A DNA stretch of 52,126 bases from AM-1111 sp046302135. Lineage in GTDB: Bacteria; Bacteroidota; Bacteroidia; B-17B0; Aurantibacillaceae. Location of the stretch: positions 1 through 52,126 of the forward strand of contig JBKCIQ010000048.1 of the NCBI GenBank assembly GCA_046302135.1, given 5' to 3'. Shown here piece after piece: positions 24,790 to 34,133 of this stretch (the first letter of the stretch is position 1; each line of letters opens with the position of its first letter). The position numbers were made by a program, and so were the translations under genes. Below the pieces are notes generated by a model. That model saw only the letters and a program-made list of their open reading frames with translations, searched no databases and was not told the origin of the DNA.

Positions 24790-26286
24790 CTATTTGTCTG
24801 AAACTTTAACGCTTTTAAGATTATGTTTTATTGCAAATCCTCCATTAAAATAACTGGAAGAATCCTTTTCTAGCTCATAAGAACTTATTTTATTCTCTAA
24901 AATAAGCGGAGTTTCTTTTAGTGGCAAAAAGGACAGATCTTTATTTTGAGATTGTTTTGCAATTTTTATTCTTTCATTCCATTGGGTATCGTATTTTTTC
25001 CAACGGTTGTTTTTGTAGTCATATATTAACTCAAAAAGATTGGAGCCTAACGTTACTGCTTTATTTGAGAGTTGTTGTGATGAGTTAACTTTTATAATAT
25101 TAGTTATAAAATAGGTAATTACTGATATGGTAATAGTTATCTTGAGTAAATTTTTTAGAATCAAAATAATTGAAGATTTTATGTGTCCATGTGCATAATA
25201 CGCAATTATTAAACTCAAATAAGTAATTAAAACGATATTAAATAAAAAGCGTAAGTTACGTACTCTGCCTATACCGAGTGAATGAAAAGATTGCCCGTAT
25301 TTAACCGCAAAAAGTGTTATAAGTATAGCTCCCAATAAACCAATAATTACATAAAATTTATTTTTAATTAGTGTAGAAATAACTGATGTTACGGGATTCT
25401 TTTTAAAATATAACATACATGTAAGTAAAAACAGCAAAGCGAATTGTAAGACTAAATAAAACGGAGAAAATACACCGGCAGTAGCATGAAAGATTTCAAT
25501 AAAAAAATCTTTAAAAGACCAGATTAATGACTCAATTAGCTTTTTACTTTCAGGTAAATTTCCTGATCGTATAGAATTGGAAGGACTAATATAGGATAAG
25601 ACTAAACAAGCAGAAGCAAATAAAAAAAGAAAAATATATGTTTTTAAAAACTGAAATGAACGATTACAGATCTTTCTTGATAAGAATAAAAAAATTATAA
25701 AAGGAATAAGTAATAACCAAACCTCATTCGAACCAATTAGGAAAAAAACAAGTAGTGTGGCGATAAAAATATGTTTAAAGTTAAATGTCTCCATCTCCAT
25801 TTTAAACATGATTGAAAGAAAAAAAACCAAAACAATAAAACCAAACATATAGTGGTTAGAGGAGGCAAACCACATAAAGGATTCATAAAAACCAGGGCAA
25901 AAAGCCAAGTAAAAGGCTAGGAAACTGAAACTAATTGCAGTGCTGTACTTAATGGCAAAAAAATAATCAATTGTCTTTTTAATGGAATAAATAAAAAGTA
26001 GTTGAATAGCTACAGCTAAAATGCGATAAATGGGCAATATATAGAAAAAAGGAATTAAAGATATAAATGAGTTTGAATACCTGCCGTTATGATGTAGGTA
26101 CCAGTCTTTTATTTTTAATAAATATGCGTTAAAAGTTAAATGATTAATATCTCGCCAAAAATCATCACTAATTGGTCTTATGTAAAGATTACAATGTGCA
26201 GAAAGTATAAAAATAAACAAAGTAGCTAGTAATAGAGTCCCTGCAAAAGGTATATTTATTAATTTATTTAATTTTATATTTTGCAT
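24790..26286 (-). CDS. Polytopic membrane protein (DUF6056-like, possible GT-C glycosyltransferase)
   Basis: A 498-residue protein with about ten or eleven hydrophobic helices. After the first helix comes ISDDFWRDINHL and then YLHHNGRYSNSF, a pattern seen in DUF6056-type membrane proteins; an acidic pair in this first extracytoplasmic loop is also typical of GT-C glycosyltransferases. The last 90 or so residues are hydrophilic. It overlaps the GT2 gene by 23 bases, so the two are translationally coupled. The likely model, by analogy with polyprenyl-phosphate-sugar systems, is that the GT2 enzyme makes a lipid-linked sugar and this protein transfers it outside the membrane. Function is inferred. 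Confidence 0.6.
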   Translation of the reverse strand: MQNIKLNKLINIPFAGTLLLATLFIFILSAHCNLYIRPISDDFWRDINHLTFNAYLLKIKDWYLHHNGRYSNSFISLIPFFYILPIYRILAVAIQLLFIYSIKKTIDYFFAIKYSTAISFSFLAFYLAFCPGFYESFMWFASSNHYMFGFIVLVFFLSIMFKMEMETFNFKHIFIATLLVFFLIGSNEVWLLLIPFIIFLFLSRKICNRSFQFLKTYIFLFLFASACLVLSYISPSNSIRSGNLPESKKLIESLIWSFKDFFIEIFHATAGVFSPFYLVLQFALLFLLTCMLYFKKNPVTSVISTLIKNKFYVIIGLLGAILITLFAVKYGQSFHSLGIGRVRNLRFLFNIVLITYLSLIIAYYAHGHIKSSIILILKNLLKITITISVITYFITNIIKVNSSQQLSNKAVTLGSNLFELIYDYKNNRWKKYDTQWNERIKIAKQSQNKDLSFLPLKETPLILENKISSYELEKDSSSYFNGGFAIKHNLKSVKVSDK

Positions 26287-26983
26287 AAATTTTAAAAATA
26301 TCCTTAAGTAAAAGTAATATTGCTCTGTTATTAATTGAGCTGCCTGAATTGTCGTTTAAAATTATAATCGGCACTTCAACCAAGCAGTTTTTTTGAATTC
26401 GATGTGCTCTAAAAATTATTTCAATATCAAATAACCAACGACTAATAAATGGTTCGCTAAAGGTTTCTTCAATAATACTTTTACGAAACATTTTACAACC
26501 ACATTGCGTGTCTGATATATTAAGGCCATAAAACATTTTGATGAAAAAGAATTTCCAAATCATACTTATGTAGTATCGCAATTTTCTTTTAGACTGTTGG
26601 AATTCTTTTTTTGTCCGTACAGTTATAAATATAGTTTTATCAGCTATTATATCAGCTTCTTTTTCAATTTTTCTGATTTGTTCTAAAGGAATTGCAAGAT
26701 CTGCATCTATAAAAGCATAATATTTATAATCAATTTTATTTTTGTAAACCATATAAACAGTTTCTCTAACTGTTTCTGCCTTTCCACGGTTAACCTTATA
26801 ATCAATCAAAAATCTGGTTTTATTGTTTACCAAGTTTTCTGAAATTGATTTTTTAGTCTCATCTGTACTGCCGTCATTTGAAAAATAGAAATGTATATCC
26901 TGATTTTTATCCGAAAACTCTACGAATGCCGCGTGATTCAGTCGTTTAGATTCATTAAAACATGGTACTATTACTGCGATCAT
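26264..26983 (-). CDS. GT2 family glycosyltransferase (dolichyl-phosphate-sugar synthase type)
   Basis: A 239-residue soluble GT-A fold enzyme: IAVIVPCFNESKRL at the N-terminus, SNDGSTDETKK, NRGKAETVRE, the metal-binding YAFIDADLAIPLEQI and ISDTQCGCKMFRKSI. These match the DPM1/polyprenyl-phosphate glycosyltransferase subgroup of GT2. It lacks C-terminal membrane helices. The donor sugar cannot be read from sequence. Its gene is upstream of, and overlaps, the polytopic membrane gene. A GtrA-type flippase, often a third partner, is absent. Confidence 0.88.
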   Translation of the reverse strand: MIAVIVPCFNESKRLNHAAFVEFSDKNQDIHFYFSNDGSTDETKKSISENLVNNKTRFLIDYKVNRGKAETVRETVYMVYKNKIDYKYYAFIDADLAIPLEQIRKIEKEADIIADKTIFITVRTKKEFQQSKRKLRYYISMIWKFFFIKMFYGLNISDTQCGCKMFRKSIIEETFSEPFISRWLFDIEIIFRAHRIQKNCLVEVPIIILNDNSGSSINNRAILLLLKDIFKIYAKYKIK

Positions 26984-27159
26984 TTTGTTTATTGTAATAG
27001 AATAAAATCCGAAATAGTTTTTTCTATTAATAATTTGGTAAAACTTTCAAATATGGATGTTGTGACTAAAAATAATCAATTTTTAAAATAATTTTTAATG
27101 TTTTTTTACCATCTTTATCTGTTTTACGGATACATCTTCAGCTAACTCTTACTGAAACA

Positions 27160-27185
27160 GAAAAAATTGAAAGTCATTTTTCAAT
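27160..27185 (-). terminator. Probable terminator after the SGNH–LysM gene
   Basis: On the minus strand, ATTGAAA and TTTCAAT (27179–27185 and 27166–27172) form a 7-bp stem with a 6-base loop followed by a run of T, 44 bases past the stop at 27229. A second inverted repeat, CCGGAT/ATCCGG (27187–27192 and 27214–27219) with a 21-base loop, lies just upstream. The stem is AT-rich, so strength is uncertain. Confidence 0.45.
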
Positions 27186-27228
27186 TCCGGATTATTATTT
27201 CAAAAATATAAAAATCCGGGTATAGTTC

Positions 27229-28794
27229 TCAATTTCCAATAATCAATACCTGACCAACTCTTATTGAACTACCCTTAATACGGTTTAGTGTCTTTAGCTT
27301 ACCTAGACTTATTCCGTTTTTCCTCGCAATACCGCTGAGTGTATCACCTTTTTTCACTTTGTATCTTTTAACCTTTTGTTTATTGGTTTTGGTTGTTTTC
27401 CCTATTTCCTTATCTCGTTTTTTTGTCTGAACTATTAATTCTTTTTTCTCTGTTGTTTCAGAATCAAGTTTAGTTTCAACTGTGTCAGGCACATAGTAGG
27501 ATTGATTACTCAGAATTAAATTATTTTCTAGTTTATTTGTTTCAATACGTTTCATAGTATTTAAAAACGCTTGCATAAACAATTCTCCTTTTAGTTTGTA
27601 TCCTTTGGCATTCAGATGTACATTATCTTTCCCGGCAATTCCCAAATCAGACCATTTAAACATTGAGCGAGGTCCTCCCGAAATTACATACCAATCGTAA
27701 AAAAGACAAGCATTTTCAAGTGCCACTTTTCTTGCAAGGGCAGCATATTGCTTGGCGGCTGTTACGTTCTTACCTTTTTTATTGATGTCCTGAGCTGAAG
27801 CAATTAAAATTATCGCTTCAGGATTTATCTTCCTTATTTTTTTAATGGTTTGTATCATGATTTCTTCCAACTCAGGCTCCACTCGGTTTTTATACATGAA
27901 ATCATTACCTCCCCAGTCACATATTACAAAATCAGCGCTTAAATACGGAAATTCCTTTTCAAAATATTTCTGATAATTCAATGCTGAAAAACATGCTCCT
28001 CCAACTCCAAGATTGTGATAGATTACACCATTACTCTTATTCTCTATACTAATACCGTATAATTTAAATGGTTCATCATTTGAATTTTCTTTGGAAAGTC
28101 TGAAAGTAATGTTGTCAGATAATTTTTTAAATGATACCTCAACGTATGGAGTTTTAGATTCGTCATTGGCCAAATTTACAACCTTGGTTTCATCTCCTGA
28201 AGTAATTGTTATTATGTAGCCATTTTTTAATCTGTCACAAAATATTTTTAAAATCTTTTCTCCGCTATTCAGAGGTGATTTAAAAGAAATTGAAAATGCT
28301 GCGTTTTTGTCAATTGTATGCGCCGCAAAACCAGAAACACCTACCGGTAATCTTGGAGGTATTTGTATGCTGTTTCCCGTTAACCATTTTCCTTCAAATG
28401 AAGAAGAATAATCCGATTGTGAATAGGTTTTAGCTATAGAGTAGGGGAATATCATTCCTCTTCCGGCATTTCCTTTTATTTCCTGCATTTTCTTTCTAAC
28501 TGTGCCGGTGAAATAATCCGGCTGAACATGAGAATCTCCGAAATGAGCCACAATAAAATTTCCTGAATTCTTATTCCACTTTTTACTTAGCTCCTCAATT
28601 GTTTTTCGATCTGCAAATTCAAAGTAGTTTAATTCTTCCTTGATGAACTCAGGATATTTTTCAGGAGAAATTGCGTTGGACTGGTTTTGTTCTTGTCCAC
28701 AACTCAGTTGTGCTAATAGAACAAATACAATAATTAATAATGAACCCAAATTATTTGGATAGATATAGGCTTGTCGTTTTCTTTTTCTAAGCAT
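27229..28794 (-). CDS. SGNH/GDSL hydrolase lipoprotein with C-terminal LysM
   Basis: A 521-residue exported protein. A basic N-terminus and hydrophobic core end in LAQLSCGQ, a likely lipobox (Cys about 32). The SGNH domain has FGDSHVQPDYFTG (Ser about 88), GNAGRGMIFPYS, ICDWGGNDFMYKNR and DNVHLNAKGYKLKG, giving Ser, Gly, Asn and Asp/His catalytic positions. About 40 polar residues lead to one LysM domain (KRYKVKKGDTLSGIARKNG to the end). LysM suggests peptidoglycan anchoring, so O-deacylation or O-acyl transfer on cell-wall glycan is plausible. It ends the operon containing MBOAT, DHHW, FkbH and ACP. A paralogue with the same layout is at 36780. Confidence 0.85.
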   Translation of the reverse strand: MLRKRKRQAYIYPNNLGSLLIIVFVLLAQLSCGQEQNQSNAISPEKYPEFIKEELNYFEFADRKTIEELSKKWNKNSGNFIVAHFGDSHVQPDYFTGTVRKKMQEIKGNAGRGMIFPYSIAKTYSQSDYSSSFEGKWLTGNSIQIPPRLPVGVSGFAAHTIDKNAAFSISFKSPLNSGEKILKIFCDRLKNGYIITITSGDETKVVNLANDESKTPYVEVSFKKLSDNITFRLSKENSNDEPFKLYGISIENKSNGVIYHNLGVGGACFSALNYQKYFEKEFPYLSADFVICDWGGNDFMYKNRVEPELEEIMIQTIKKIRKINPEAIILIASAQDINKKGKNVTAAKQYAALARKVALENACLFYDWYVISGGPRSMFKWSDLGIAGKDNVHLNAKGYKLKGELFMQAFLNTMKRIETNKLENNLILSNQSYYVPDTVETKLDSETTEKKELIVQTKKRDKEIGKTTKTNKQKVKRYKVKKGDTLSGIARKNGISLGKLKTLNRIKGSSIRVGQVLIIGN

Positions 28795-28912
28795 GATTTA
28801 ATTGAACAATAAAATACAAAAACTTGTGAATTACTTGAAGAGACATGCGGCAAGATATTAATAACATCTTGTTCAATTCAATTAAAAGATATAAAAATTG
28901 TAAAATCCTTTT

Positions 28913-29164
28913 TTAGGATTTCGGATTACTCTTAGAGACTATGGAATCAATCATGCCACCTACATTTGTCCAGATTTGAATTTCAAGTGCTGTAAATCTT
29001 ATTGAAAATTTTTTTTCTACAGCCACCACCAGCTGAATATGATTTAATGAGTCCCACTCTTCCACATCTTTAGCAATGGTGCTTTCACTTAACTCAATTT
29101 TATCGTTATCCAGCACATCTCTGAATATTTCAATTACTTGTTGCAATATGATTTCTCTCGACAT
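28913..29164 (-). CDS. Acyl carrier protein
   Basis: An 83-residue carrier protein. The phosphopantetheine-attachment Ser is about residue 39 in EEWDSLNHIQLVVAVE, the normal DSL motif with a following helix II. It overlaps the end of the FkbH-like gene by 35 bases, so the two are probably translated together. I chose ATG 29164 (MSREIILQQ); the frame is open to 29251, but the extra 29 residues do not look like carrier protein. The pairing with FkbH, which classically loads a glyceryl group from 1,3-bisphosphoglycerate on a carrier protein, suggests a dedicated acyl donor rather than fatty-acid synthesis. Confidence 0.88.
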   Translation of the reverse strand: MSREIILQQVIEIFRDVLDNDKIELSESTIAKDVEEWDSLNHIQLVVAVEKKFSIRFTALEIQIWTNVGGMIDSIVSKSNPKS

Positions 29165-30890
29165 GATTTGATTTTTTTTGTATAAATGTTTTTTTAAATT
29201 GATAACTATCCAATAAAAGCTCCCACATTCCATTTCTGCTAACGAAACCAAGATCTTGGTAATGATTTTTCACCATTTCATTTTTTGAGCTCGGAATATA
29301 TTCGCCAATTATTTTTTTGTATTTGTTTTCTATTGCATGTTGAACAATTGTATTCAGTACAAAATTTTCCATTCCTCTTTTTAAGACTCTGCAACTCATT
29401 AGCCAGGTTTCAATGAAAAGACTTTCTTGTGTTGCCTCTTTCATTACCACAAGACTTATCAAACCATGATCACCAAACTTATCCTCAAGATGGAAGGCAA
29501 ACGGATGAATATTTGTTTTGTTGCTCATTTCCTTTATCTCACTTTCAGAATACCTTACAGTTCTAAGGTTAAATTGGTTTGATCTCTGTGAAAGTTGCGA
29601 AACTCTTGGTGTATTAAATGAATTGAATCCCTCTACAATGGAATTCATATTTAAATTTTTCAGAAAGTCATCTTCATCCACAAAACTTTTCTGATATTCC
29701 ATGCGCTTTGCTTCAGTCTGATATTGTTTAGTACGTTCTCCGTCTTCTTTGGAAATTCCAACAGTTTCAAAAAGATTAAGTATATAAAGATATTCAAGGT
29801 ACAATGCAGGATCTTCAGGCAATTCAGGTACAGCTATCCCGACAATGTTTTCTCTAACCATATTTCTTTCGAAGGGATTGTCATCTAGAAAAACCATAGA
29901 ATCAAAACCAATATTCAATACTTGCTGTATGTGCCTTATGTTGGACGCTTTATTTTCCCAATTGGCCACAAAGACTGAAATGTCATCAAGTCGCAGTATC
30001 ATTTCCGGATGTTTTTCGAAAGGAACTTTTGCTACATCCTCGTTGTTCTTGCTACACACGGCCAATATTACACCTCTGTTTTTTAATTCCTTCAGCCAAT
30101 ATTGAAACTCAGTAAAAGCTTTACCAATTCCAAGTCCGCCGATTTGAATATTTTCAATTCCATCATCACCAATAATTCCACCCCACAAAGTATTATCCAG
30201 GTCAAGTATAATGCACTTTTTTATCTTGCCTTCCAATGCTGAAATGATGTCAAATGTGCTCTTAGCAACATAAGGTAATACGTCGAGGCCTATTACTATA
30301 TCGGAATTGACATAAACAGAAGGTTGAAAAAATTTTTCTTTGCCAAATTGATTCTGAATTGATGAGATATCTGATATATGAAGATTACTGATTTGCGTGC
30401 TTAGTTCAGATAGCTTGTAATTAAGTTTTCTTACTTGGTATAAGAATGAATCATCTGTTTTATTTGAATAAGATCCGAATACATGATCATCTATTTCATT
30501 GAAGTTATAGCAAATCAGTTGAGTTTTTGCTCTTGAATTGATAATGCTGAAAATTTCTTTAAACTGATTCAATCGGTTATCTGCAAAATTTTTTCTTTCT
30601 TCCTTTTGGAGTTTATAGAATGATTTAAGCAGCTTGTGAGTAGAGAAAAAAATAATTGTATACTGCGCATCGTGGTTGTAATATTCCGAGTCCGGAGAAA
30701 ATACCTGCAATTCAATTTGATTAAAATCTGCTTCAAATATGTCTGCATCAAAACCATAATCGTATCCGATTCCTTTTAATGCATAGTTAAGTAATTGAGT
30801 CGCGGAATCACCAAGAATAGAAATTTTAGTTTTCTTTAATCCTGTAAAATCTTGTTTTAGGTTCTTCTTTAGTTGATTGAAGCTTTTCAT
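29130..30890 (-). CDS. FkbH-like HAD-IIIC family protein
   Basis: A 586-residue protein. The N-terminal 210 or so residues (KISILGDSATQLL) resemble the SGNH-like region found in FkbH-like proteins. The HAD core starts with CIILDLDNTLWGGIIGDDG (Asp230, Asp232), continues with ILAVCSKNNEDVA and FLDDNPFERNMVRE, and is followed by a C-terminal GNAT-like domain (HPFAFHLEDKFGDHGLISL, LMSCRVLKRGMENFVL). FkbH enzymes dephosphorylate 1,3-bisphosphoglycerate and load D-glyceryl on a carrier protein. The overlapping ACP gene fits that role. No dehydrogenases or methyltransferase for methoxymalonyl-ACP and no polyketide synthase are nearby, so the acyl group may go to the adjacent MBOAT instead. It starts 8 bases after the DHHW gene. 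Confidence 0.9.
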   Translation of the reverse strand: MKSFNQLKKNLKQDFTGLKKTKISILGDSATQLLNYALKGIGYDYGFDADIFEADFNQIELQVFSPDSEYYNHDAQYTIIFFSTHKLLKSFYKLQKEERKNFADNRLNQFKEIFSIINSRAKTQLICYNFNEIDDHVFGSYSNKTDDSFLYQVRKLNYKLSELSTQISNLHISDISSIQNQFGKEKFFQPSVYVNSDIVIGLDVLPYVAKSTFDIISALEGKIKKCIILDLDNTLWGGIIGDDGIENIQIGGLGIGKAFTEFQYWLKELKNRGVILAVCSKNNEDVAKVPFEKHPEMILRLDDISVFVANWENKASNIRHIQQVLNIGFDSMVFLDDNPFERNMVRENIVGIAVPELPEDPALYLEYLYILNLFETVGISKEDGERTKQYQTEAKRMEYQKSFVDEDDFLKNLNMNSIVEGFNSFNTPRVSQLSQRSNQFNLRTVRYSESEIKEMSNKTNIHPFAFHLEDKFGDHGLISLVVMKEATQESLFIETWLMSCRVLKRGMENFVLNTIVQHAIENKYKKIIGEYIPSSKNEMVKNHYQDLGFVSRNGMWELLLDSYQFKKTFIQKKSNHVERNHIATSN

Positions 30891-30898
30891 TTGCCCTA

Positions 30899-32308
30899 TT
30901 ATTTTTTGGTTGAATCAGCTTCTTCTTTTTTCTTTTTTCCTCCAACATCAAAGGCCGGATTGTATCCGGAGTAGTTTATAAGGTATTTTTCTCTACTAAG
31001 GGTAAATCCTGAATTGTATACAAATACGTTGTGACCAAATAACATGTCTGTGATTCCATAAGTTTTTATAAGTTCTTTAATGCTTCCGTTAAAATACCTG
31101 TAATCCATAATAAAAACTTCTTCATAATGACTGGCGAGAAACGGAGCGAATGCATTGCCATAAGAATCTTTAAGCATTAGAATTTTTCTTCCGTTTTTTA
31201 CATCGGTTGAAACTCGCATCAACGGCCAATCTGCACCAAGAAATACTCCATAGCCGCTGGTACCTCTGGAAACTTCATGATAAAGTTTAGTTAGTGTTCC
31301 ATTGGTAAAGCCTTGTCGGTAATATTGCGATTTGTTATTACCGGGAATTTTGAAATATTCAACTGTATCTAAGTTGGTTTTTAATATTTCGCTCTGAGTA
31401 TATCCATACATAGAACCCAAATATCCTGTAGTGTATTTGTAAGTTAATTCATCCATATTAAGTGCTCTAAATCCGGCGGTTTTACAGAACGCCCTGTAGG
31501 CATAATATGCCCCTCGCCCCGACCAATGGTGATCTGTTTTTAATTGAATGTATTCATTAGTGTGTTGTGCCAGTTCTTCGTATGCGGGAACACAATTGAT
31601 TTTACCTGCCATCTGACTGTAGAAATAATCAATGAATTCTTTCTCAGGATAACCTTTTCTATGAAAAGTGGAGGGGAGGAAAAAGTCACTTCCGCACGGA
31701 GCCGCCATACAAAAAACATTAAGATCAGGAAAATCTTTTTTGAATTGAATTACCATATTGGCATAATTCTTTGCCGAATTTTTTGAACCTCCGGAGAAAA
31801 TCAAAATAGCTCTTTTCTTAAATAGAATTATGGAGTTGATGTTATCGTAATCCTCATCACCCTCAAAAAAATGTTTTGGTTTGTATTTGGAAGTGTCAGA
31901 TGCTGTTGAATCTTTATTTTGAATACTATCTTTTACATTAATATTTTTTTTGTTTTTATCGTTAAAGATCGATTTTTTCTCTGCTCTTGCGATAGGCTGT
32001 TTAAAGAAAACTATTTCTTCATCTTCTATCCCTTTAATTTTTTTGGTCTGATCTGCTAGCCCTATCAGTTCATTCCTAAACATGAAATTATCCGAATAGT
32101 AGTTGTTAATACTATCAGTGTATTTGCCGGAAATCCAGTTCTTGTAATTAAACTCAGGAAAGGGACTAAGTCTTCTTTTTTCCTGCACAGATATACTTTG
32201 TTTAGGCATCAGAAAAAATAAAACTGCACCTGAGATCAATAATATTGAGAACAATATTGCATTAATCACATACCATTTAGTGTTTGTATTTTTTTCTGCA
32301 ATTTCCAT
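30899..32308 (-). CDS. DHHW family protein (AlgJ/AlgX-like SGNH fold)
   Basis: A 469-residue protein with one N-terminal membrane helix (about 12–34), the rest extracytoplasmic. The family motif TDHHWSGRGAYYAYRAFC is at about 258–275 (Asp259, His260–261) and the nucleophile is probably Ser382 in LKDSYGNAF. This matches the catalytic set of AlgJ/AlgX-type O-acetyltransferases, which act with an MBOAT to O-acylate surface polysaccharide. A charged low-complexity stretch lies at about 105–150. Its ATG overlaps the MBOAT stop by one base (TAATG), as expected for interacting subunits. The acceptor is unknown. Confidence 0.87.
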   Translation of the reverse strand: MEIAEKNTNTKWYVINAILFSILLISGAVLFFLMPKQSISVQEKRRLSPFPEFNYKNWISGKYTDSINNYYSDNFMFRNELIGLADQTKKIKGIEDEEIVFFKQPIARAEKKSIFNDKNKKNINVKDSIQNKDSTASDTSKYKPKHFFEGDEDYDNINSIILFKKRAILIFSGGSKNSAKNYANMVIQFKKDFPDLNVFCMAAPCGSDFFLPSTFHRKGYPEKEFIDYFYSQMAGKINCVPAYEELAQHTNEYIQLKTDHHWSGRGAYYAYRAFCKTAGFRALNMDELTYKYTTGYLGSMYGYTQSEILKTNLDTVEYFKIPGNNKSQYYRQGFTNGTLTKLYHEVSRGTSGYGVFLGADWPLMRVSTDVKNGRKILMLKDSYGNAFAPFLASHYEEVFIMDYRYFNGSIKELIKTYGITDMLFGHNVFVYNSGFTLSREKYLINYSGYNPAFDVGGKKKKEEADSTKK

Positions 32309-33726
32309 TAGAATCTAAAATATAAGAATGGATTATAACTGCTACCAACAAGGAACATAACTGAAACGAAGAGAAAAACAATATTCATTAGGATCTCAGA
32401 TGAATGGAACAATGCATTTTTCTTTGTTTTTTGTTCTAAAAATTTTGTGATCCATTGGTATACAGGTAGACAGAGCACAATTGCGAAAATGATCCAAAAG
32501 ATGTTTTGTCTAATTGAGAATTCCAATTCGATATTTTGATTTCCATAAGCCGAAAAATTCATCAGCATTTTCCAGAATTCAGTGAGTTTGCCAAGGTCGG
32601 TGAAATAAAATAGAGACCAGCTTGGAAGAATTAGGATGATGAAATAAATGTGATGAAGGAAACCTGGTATTTTTTTCATTGATTTTATGATGAAAATTTT
32701 TTCAAGATAAACCCAAATCCCGAAGTATAATCCCCAAAGTATAAAATTCCAACTTGCTCCGTGCCATAAACCTGAAATAAAGAAGGTGAAAAATATACCG
32801 AAAAAAATACTGAAATTTTTATGGTCCCTGAATTTTATCATAACCGGCATAAAGACGTAGTCCGAGAGCCAGGTTGAAAGAGAAATATGCCATCTTCTCC
32901 AATATTCAGTAATTGAACGTGAAATGAACGGGTGGTTAAAATTTTCATGGTAGTGAAACCCAAACATTCTTCCTAAGCCAATTGCCATGTCTGAATACCC
33001 TGAAAAATCGAAATAAATTTGGATACCATAAATAAATATTCCGTACCAGCCTGCAAGCGGTGTCATTTCTGAGATATCCTTATCTAAAAACTGTGTGCAT
33101 ATTTCTCCCGCGAAGTTAGCAATGGCTACTTTTTTGAAAAGCCCTTTACAAAATCTTGTTACCCCGGAACTGAAATCTTCCCAACTGAAAACTCTGTTTT
33201 CAATTTCATTGGCAATATGGCTGTATCGAACAATTGGACCGGCAACCAATTGATGATATAGGGAAATGAAAAGCAAATAATTAATAAACGAACGTTGTGC
33301 CTTTACTTGTCCTTTATAAACATCTATGCAGTATGAAATACTCTGAAATGTATAAAACGATATCCCTATTGGCAAAAGGAAATGCGGCTCTTTAAATTTT
33401 GTTCCAAGTAAGAAATTTACGTTTTCAATGATGAAATCGGAATATTTAAAAGTCATTAATATTCCTAGGTTAAAAATTAATGTTACAATTATCCCAATTG
33501 TTGCCATCGTTTTACCCTGATGTTTCTCAATAAAAATACCGTTGTAATAGTCTACGATGGTTGAAATTAACAGCAGGCCCACCCAAACAGGCTCTCCCCA
33601 AGCGTAGAAAATTAAAGAGAAAACTATCAGAATAATATTTCTGAGTGTGCTGTTCTTAGTTGAATAGTAAAGTATAATATTCAGTGGAAGGAAGAAAAAC
33701 AGAAAAAAAAGACTAGAAAAGACCAT
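32308..33726 (-). CDS. MBOAT family membrane O-acyltransferase (first copy)
   Basis: A 472-residue polytopic protein of the AlgI/DltB-type MBOAT family. Conserved blocks are LPIGISFYTFQSISYCIDVY, LVAGPIVRYSHI, YFDFSGYSDMAIGLGRMFG, SITEYWRRWHISLSTWLSDY and the catalytic FISGLWHGASWNF (His322). These proteins move an acyl group from a cytoplasmic donor to an extracytoplasmic acceptor chain. It is followed, with one-base overlap, by the DHHW protein and then by FkbH and ACP. This order parallels DltB with DltD and DltC and suggests ACP as the donor carrier. Confidence 0.92.
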   Translation of the reverse strand: MVFSSLFFLFFFLPLNIILYYSTKNSTLRNIILIVFSLIFYAWGEPVWVGLLLISTIVDYYNGIFIEKHQGKTMATIGIIVTLIFNLGILMTFKYSDFIIENVNFLLGTKFKEPHFLLPIGISFYTFQSISYCIDVYKGQVKAQRSFINYLLFISLYHQLVAGPIVRYSHIANEIENRVFSWEDFSSGVTRFCKGLFKKVAIANFAGEICTQFLDKDISEMTPLAGWYGIFIYGIQIYFDFSGYSDMAIGLGRMFGFHYHENFNHPFISRSITEYWRRWHISLSTWLSDYVFMPVMIKFRDHKNFSIFFGIFFTFFISGLWHGASWNFILWGLYFGIWVYLEKIFIIKSMKKIPGFLHHIYFIILILPSWSLFYFTDLGKLTEFWKMLMNFSAYGNQNIELEFSIRQNIFWIIFAIVLCLPVYQWITKFLEQKTKKNALFHSSEILMNIVFLFVSVMFLVGSSYNPFLYFRF

Positions 33727-33731
33727 TGAAA

Positions 33732-34133
33732 TTATCTGCTGTTGTTACACGTTTTAGTGTACTTGATCTTTTTTAGGTTATTGGGGTATTCCTTAACAGC
33801 GTAATGAATCCTTACCAGAAACTTATAATAATCTTCATTTGGATCTTTATATTTCCTGTCTTGCCATCCTTTGTAATAATCTACACTATGCCTCCATGAT
33901 TTAAATCTCATGTACTCTTTGGTAACCCTAAAGCCAAACAAATTATTTCTGTTCATAAGGTACTTTGACTGAAGCCAGCCTGTTTCCAAAATAACCTGTT
34001 TCATTACTATATCCGGATGTTTTATTCCTTTTTCACAAATGTATTCTCTAACTGTATCTAGCAATGGATTCCCCCTTTGGGCTTTAATCCCAAAAGAGGC
34101 AAGTAATAAACAATATATAAACAGCGACCTCAT
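33732..34133 (-). CDS. Small secreted glucosaminidase-like protein
   Basis: A 133-residue protein with a signal peptide (LFIYCLLLASFGIKAQ) and a compact domain like the FlgJ/AcmA glucosaminidase family: IKHPDIVMKQVILETGWLQS with the probable catalytic Glu, NNLFGFRV, and FKSWRHSVDYYKGWQ. Such enzymes cleave the glycan strands of peptidoglycan. It is first in the minus-strand acylation operon, 5 bases before the MBOAT gene, and points to peptidoglycan as the polymer involved, though the link is by context only. Confidence 0.8.
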   Translation of the reverse strand: MRSLFIYCLLLASFGIKAQRGNPLLDTVREYICEKGIKHPDIVMKQVILETGWLQSKYLMNRNNLFGFRVTKEYMRFKSWRHSVDYYKGWQDRKYKDPNEDYYKFLVRIHYAVKEYPNNLKKIKYTKTCNNSR

